From contig OZ234498.1 in the NCBI GenBank assembly GCA_965153455.1, forward strand, positions 12,586,001-12,650,000: 64,000 nucleotides of DNA. The letters are read 5' to 3'. The notes beneath the pieces were generated by a model that saw only the letters and a program-made list of their open reading frames with translations, had not been told where the DNA came from and ran no database searches. Origin of the DNA: Sphagnum compactum. Its lineage: Eukaryota > Bryophyta > Sphagnopsida > Sphagnales. The stretch's first letter is position 1. Each line of letters opens with the position of its first letter. The position numbers were made by a program, and so were the translations under genes. This document shows positions 62,096 through 64,000 of the stretch, one piece after another.

Positions 62096-64000
62096 ATTAA
62101 TAATGGTAGGGTTCATTGTATAGGCCCGCTTAAGGGGGAGCTATGGTAAGGGTGTGGGCTACACCAAAGGGGAGCTTATCATATGCAAGCCCATTTATTA
62201 TAGGCCTTTAGGAAGAGCTTTCCAATGAGCTAATGATCATTCCATTCAAACAAGATTTAACTTTTCCAAGGTCAATTTCAACATGTGAAACTCTTGAGAG
62301 TGTTTCCAATTTATTTTATTTGGGTGAGAATGTAACTTTCAAAACCTTTGAGCAAGTTTCAAACTTGCATTTAGGTTATGAATTTCACTCAAATTTAACC
62401 AATTTTTAGAAACCCTTAATAGAATTTTAGAAAATTTTAAATCAAATATTAACCTCTTATCAAACTTAAATCAAGTATAACCAATTAATATGTTCACAAT
62501 AAAATTATGTTAATCCACATGCAACTACACAAAAAAGTTCCATTCACCAAAAAAATTGCATGTAAGCCTTGGAATCTATGTTGTTAAATGATACCCTATG
62601 TTAGTGTTAGATTTGACACATCTTAATTCAAAATTTTGTCCTTTTTGAAAATTTTGCAAATTTTCTTTTGTTATGTTTGAAATTTTTATATAATTCTACA
62701 TTGACTTTGCATAGTAATGAAATTTTTTTTTGAAATTTTTCATAAATTATACTTCAATTAAATATGTAGAAAGCTGAAAATATAGCATTTTAAAAGGTTA
62801 TTTGAAAAATATGAACTATAGATAAATAATATTATCCATGTATACTTTAAAGTTGTTCACTTAGGCACTTGGCCATCATTTCCATAATCTCAACATCTTC
62901 AAATCAATCCCTAAAATCTTGTTCATCCTCATTAGTATTTTCACATGTGTTGTGCATGTATTAACAAAAAGGGAGCACTTAACATTTAACATTAATTTAT
63001 TTCCTTGCATTGAAATTGTTGAAAAATTTTGATGATTAAAACACATCATTAAACATTATGAAACATTGCTTATGAAACATGTCCCATTGTGTAGTCTGAT
63101 TGAAAAGCAATTAGAGAGCAAGTAATAACAATATTTGTTCAAATTGCTTTATATTTTAGTCACAAATAGAATAAATTATGTTTTTTTACATAATGGCATA
63201 ATCTTTTAGTTTCATAAGACTAAATTTTGTGAAATTGATGAATCTTGAAAAAAAAATCAAGGAAAAAGTTGCATGAATAAAGACATTCACATTAATTTTG
63301 TTAGTAATTAGGTTACATTTCAAAGCTTTGGAAGAAAATACAAAAAATATGGATACAAAAAATTATGTATTTCAAAAATTCTAAAACAAATGAGTTTAAG
63401 TTAGTTATCACACATAAACCTTGGCAATTAACATTATAAATGATAATCGCCAACCTCTTAAGAATTGCCTAGCCTTTGATGAATTGTGCATTGGCAATGT
63501 TGCCAGAATCTAATGCCAAATTAGTAGTATCTTTTTGAGATTCACACATATTCCATCACTCATTGCAAAAAAAAATTTAAGAAAGGAATTCAACCAAAGG
63601 TTCAATTATGTCCAAAAAAAAATTTTAAAAAAACTAAATAGAGGTACTACCCATTGTGTTCATACAAACCAATATGAGAAGCTTTACCTCCCACAACAAA
63701 CAATAGAAATCCAAATAAATAATAAAATAATAAGTTTGAGATGCATTCTACATGTCAAAGAAATTTAGGAACAAAACAATGAGGTCTTTGAGAAAAAACC
63801 CACTACCCAACAACTTTGGGGGCTTAGTTCAAAATCGGGTTTAGTTGTGCAAAGACATTACACATTCCTCTAAAAATTGTGCTAAAAATTGTATAAAATT
63901 TTTAAATTTTTTTATCAAATTAAAAAAATCGAGGTCTATATAGGTATAAAGTACATTAATTAATAAAAATTAATTAATATTTAGTTTTGTAGTTGAGGAA
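62096..64000. other. AT-rich intergenic DNA, no gene seen
   Basis: Strongly AT-rich to the end of the window. The only open frame (63535-63768, +) is Lys/Asn/Ile-rich with no motif. Confidence 0.55.

Noticed and set aside
1-64000. tRNA, rRNA, CRISPR, bacterial operon or intact LTR retrotransposon
   Set aside because: I saw no cloverleaf with convincing A and B boxes, no rRNA core sequence, no spacer-repeat array and no paired long terminal repeats. Only decayed or small non-coding elements are supported.

Overview
This is nuclear DNA of a land plant, most likely a non-seed plant such as a moss. The evidence is five multi-exon or GT-AG-spliced genes of plant type, a CCCTAAA plant telomere motif, AT-rich intergenic DNA full of short repeats, and a nuclear gene for a cyanobacterial-type VanY D,D-carboxypeptidase that looks targeted to the plastid. 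Such an enzyme makes most sense in lineages that keep the plastid peptidoglycan pathway. The species cannot be fixed from the window.
Layout on the + strand: (1) 930-1699, a frameshifted GIY-YIG endonuclease remnant, probably from a Penelope-like retroelement. (2) 6247-11629, a nine-exon VanY-type metallopeptidase gene of 373 codons. Its introns carry diverged copies of a private repeat. (3) 15376-16600, a decayed, unidentified retroelement-like coding block. (4) 19-21.5 kb, several tandem repeats. (5) 21719-23407, a two-exon GH17 beta-1,3-glucanase, followed by a minisatellite. (6) 24-33.6 kb, AT-rich DNA with two small dispersed repeat families and a hairpin (foldback) element. (7) 34095-35759, a two-exon GT14 glycosyltransferase whose stalk holds five 45-bp repeats and whose stop codon lies in a telomere motif. 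(8) 36-50 kb, intergenic DNA with homopolymer, pyrimidine and tandem repeats. (9) 51332-55602, a twelve-exon GH37 trehalase. (10) 57284-60620, an eight-exon two-domain glyoxalase I in which one expected metal ligand is Lys instead of Glu. (11) AT-rich DNA to the end.
The genes do not form an operon or an obvious cluster. Three act on carbohydrates (callose or beta-glucan, trehalose, Golgi glycan). One detoxifies methylglyoxal. The most unusual is the VanY gene, which would trim D-Ala from plastid peptidoglycan. I built the exon models by hand from splice sites, phase continuity and remembered family motifs. No search was run.
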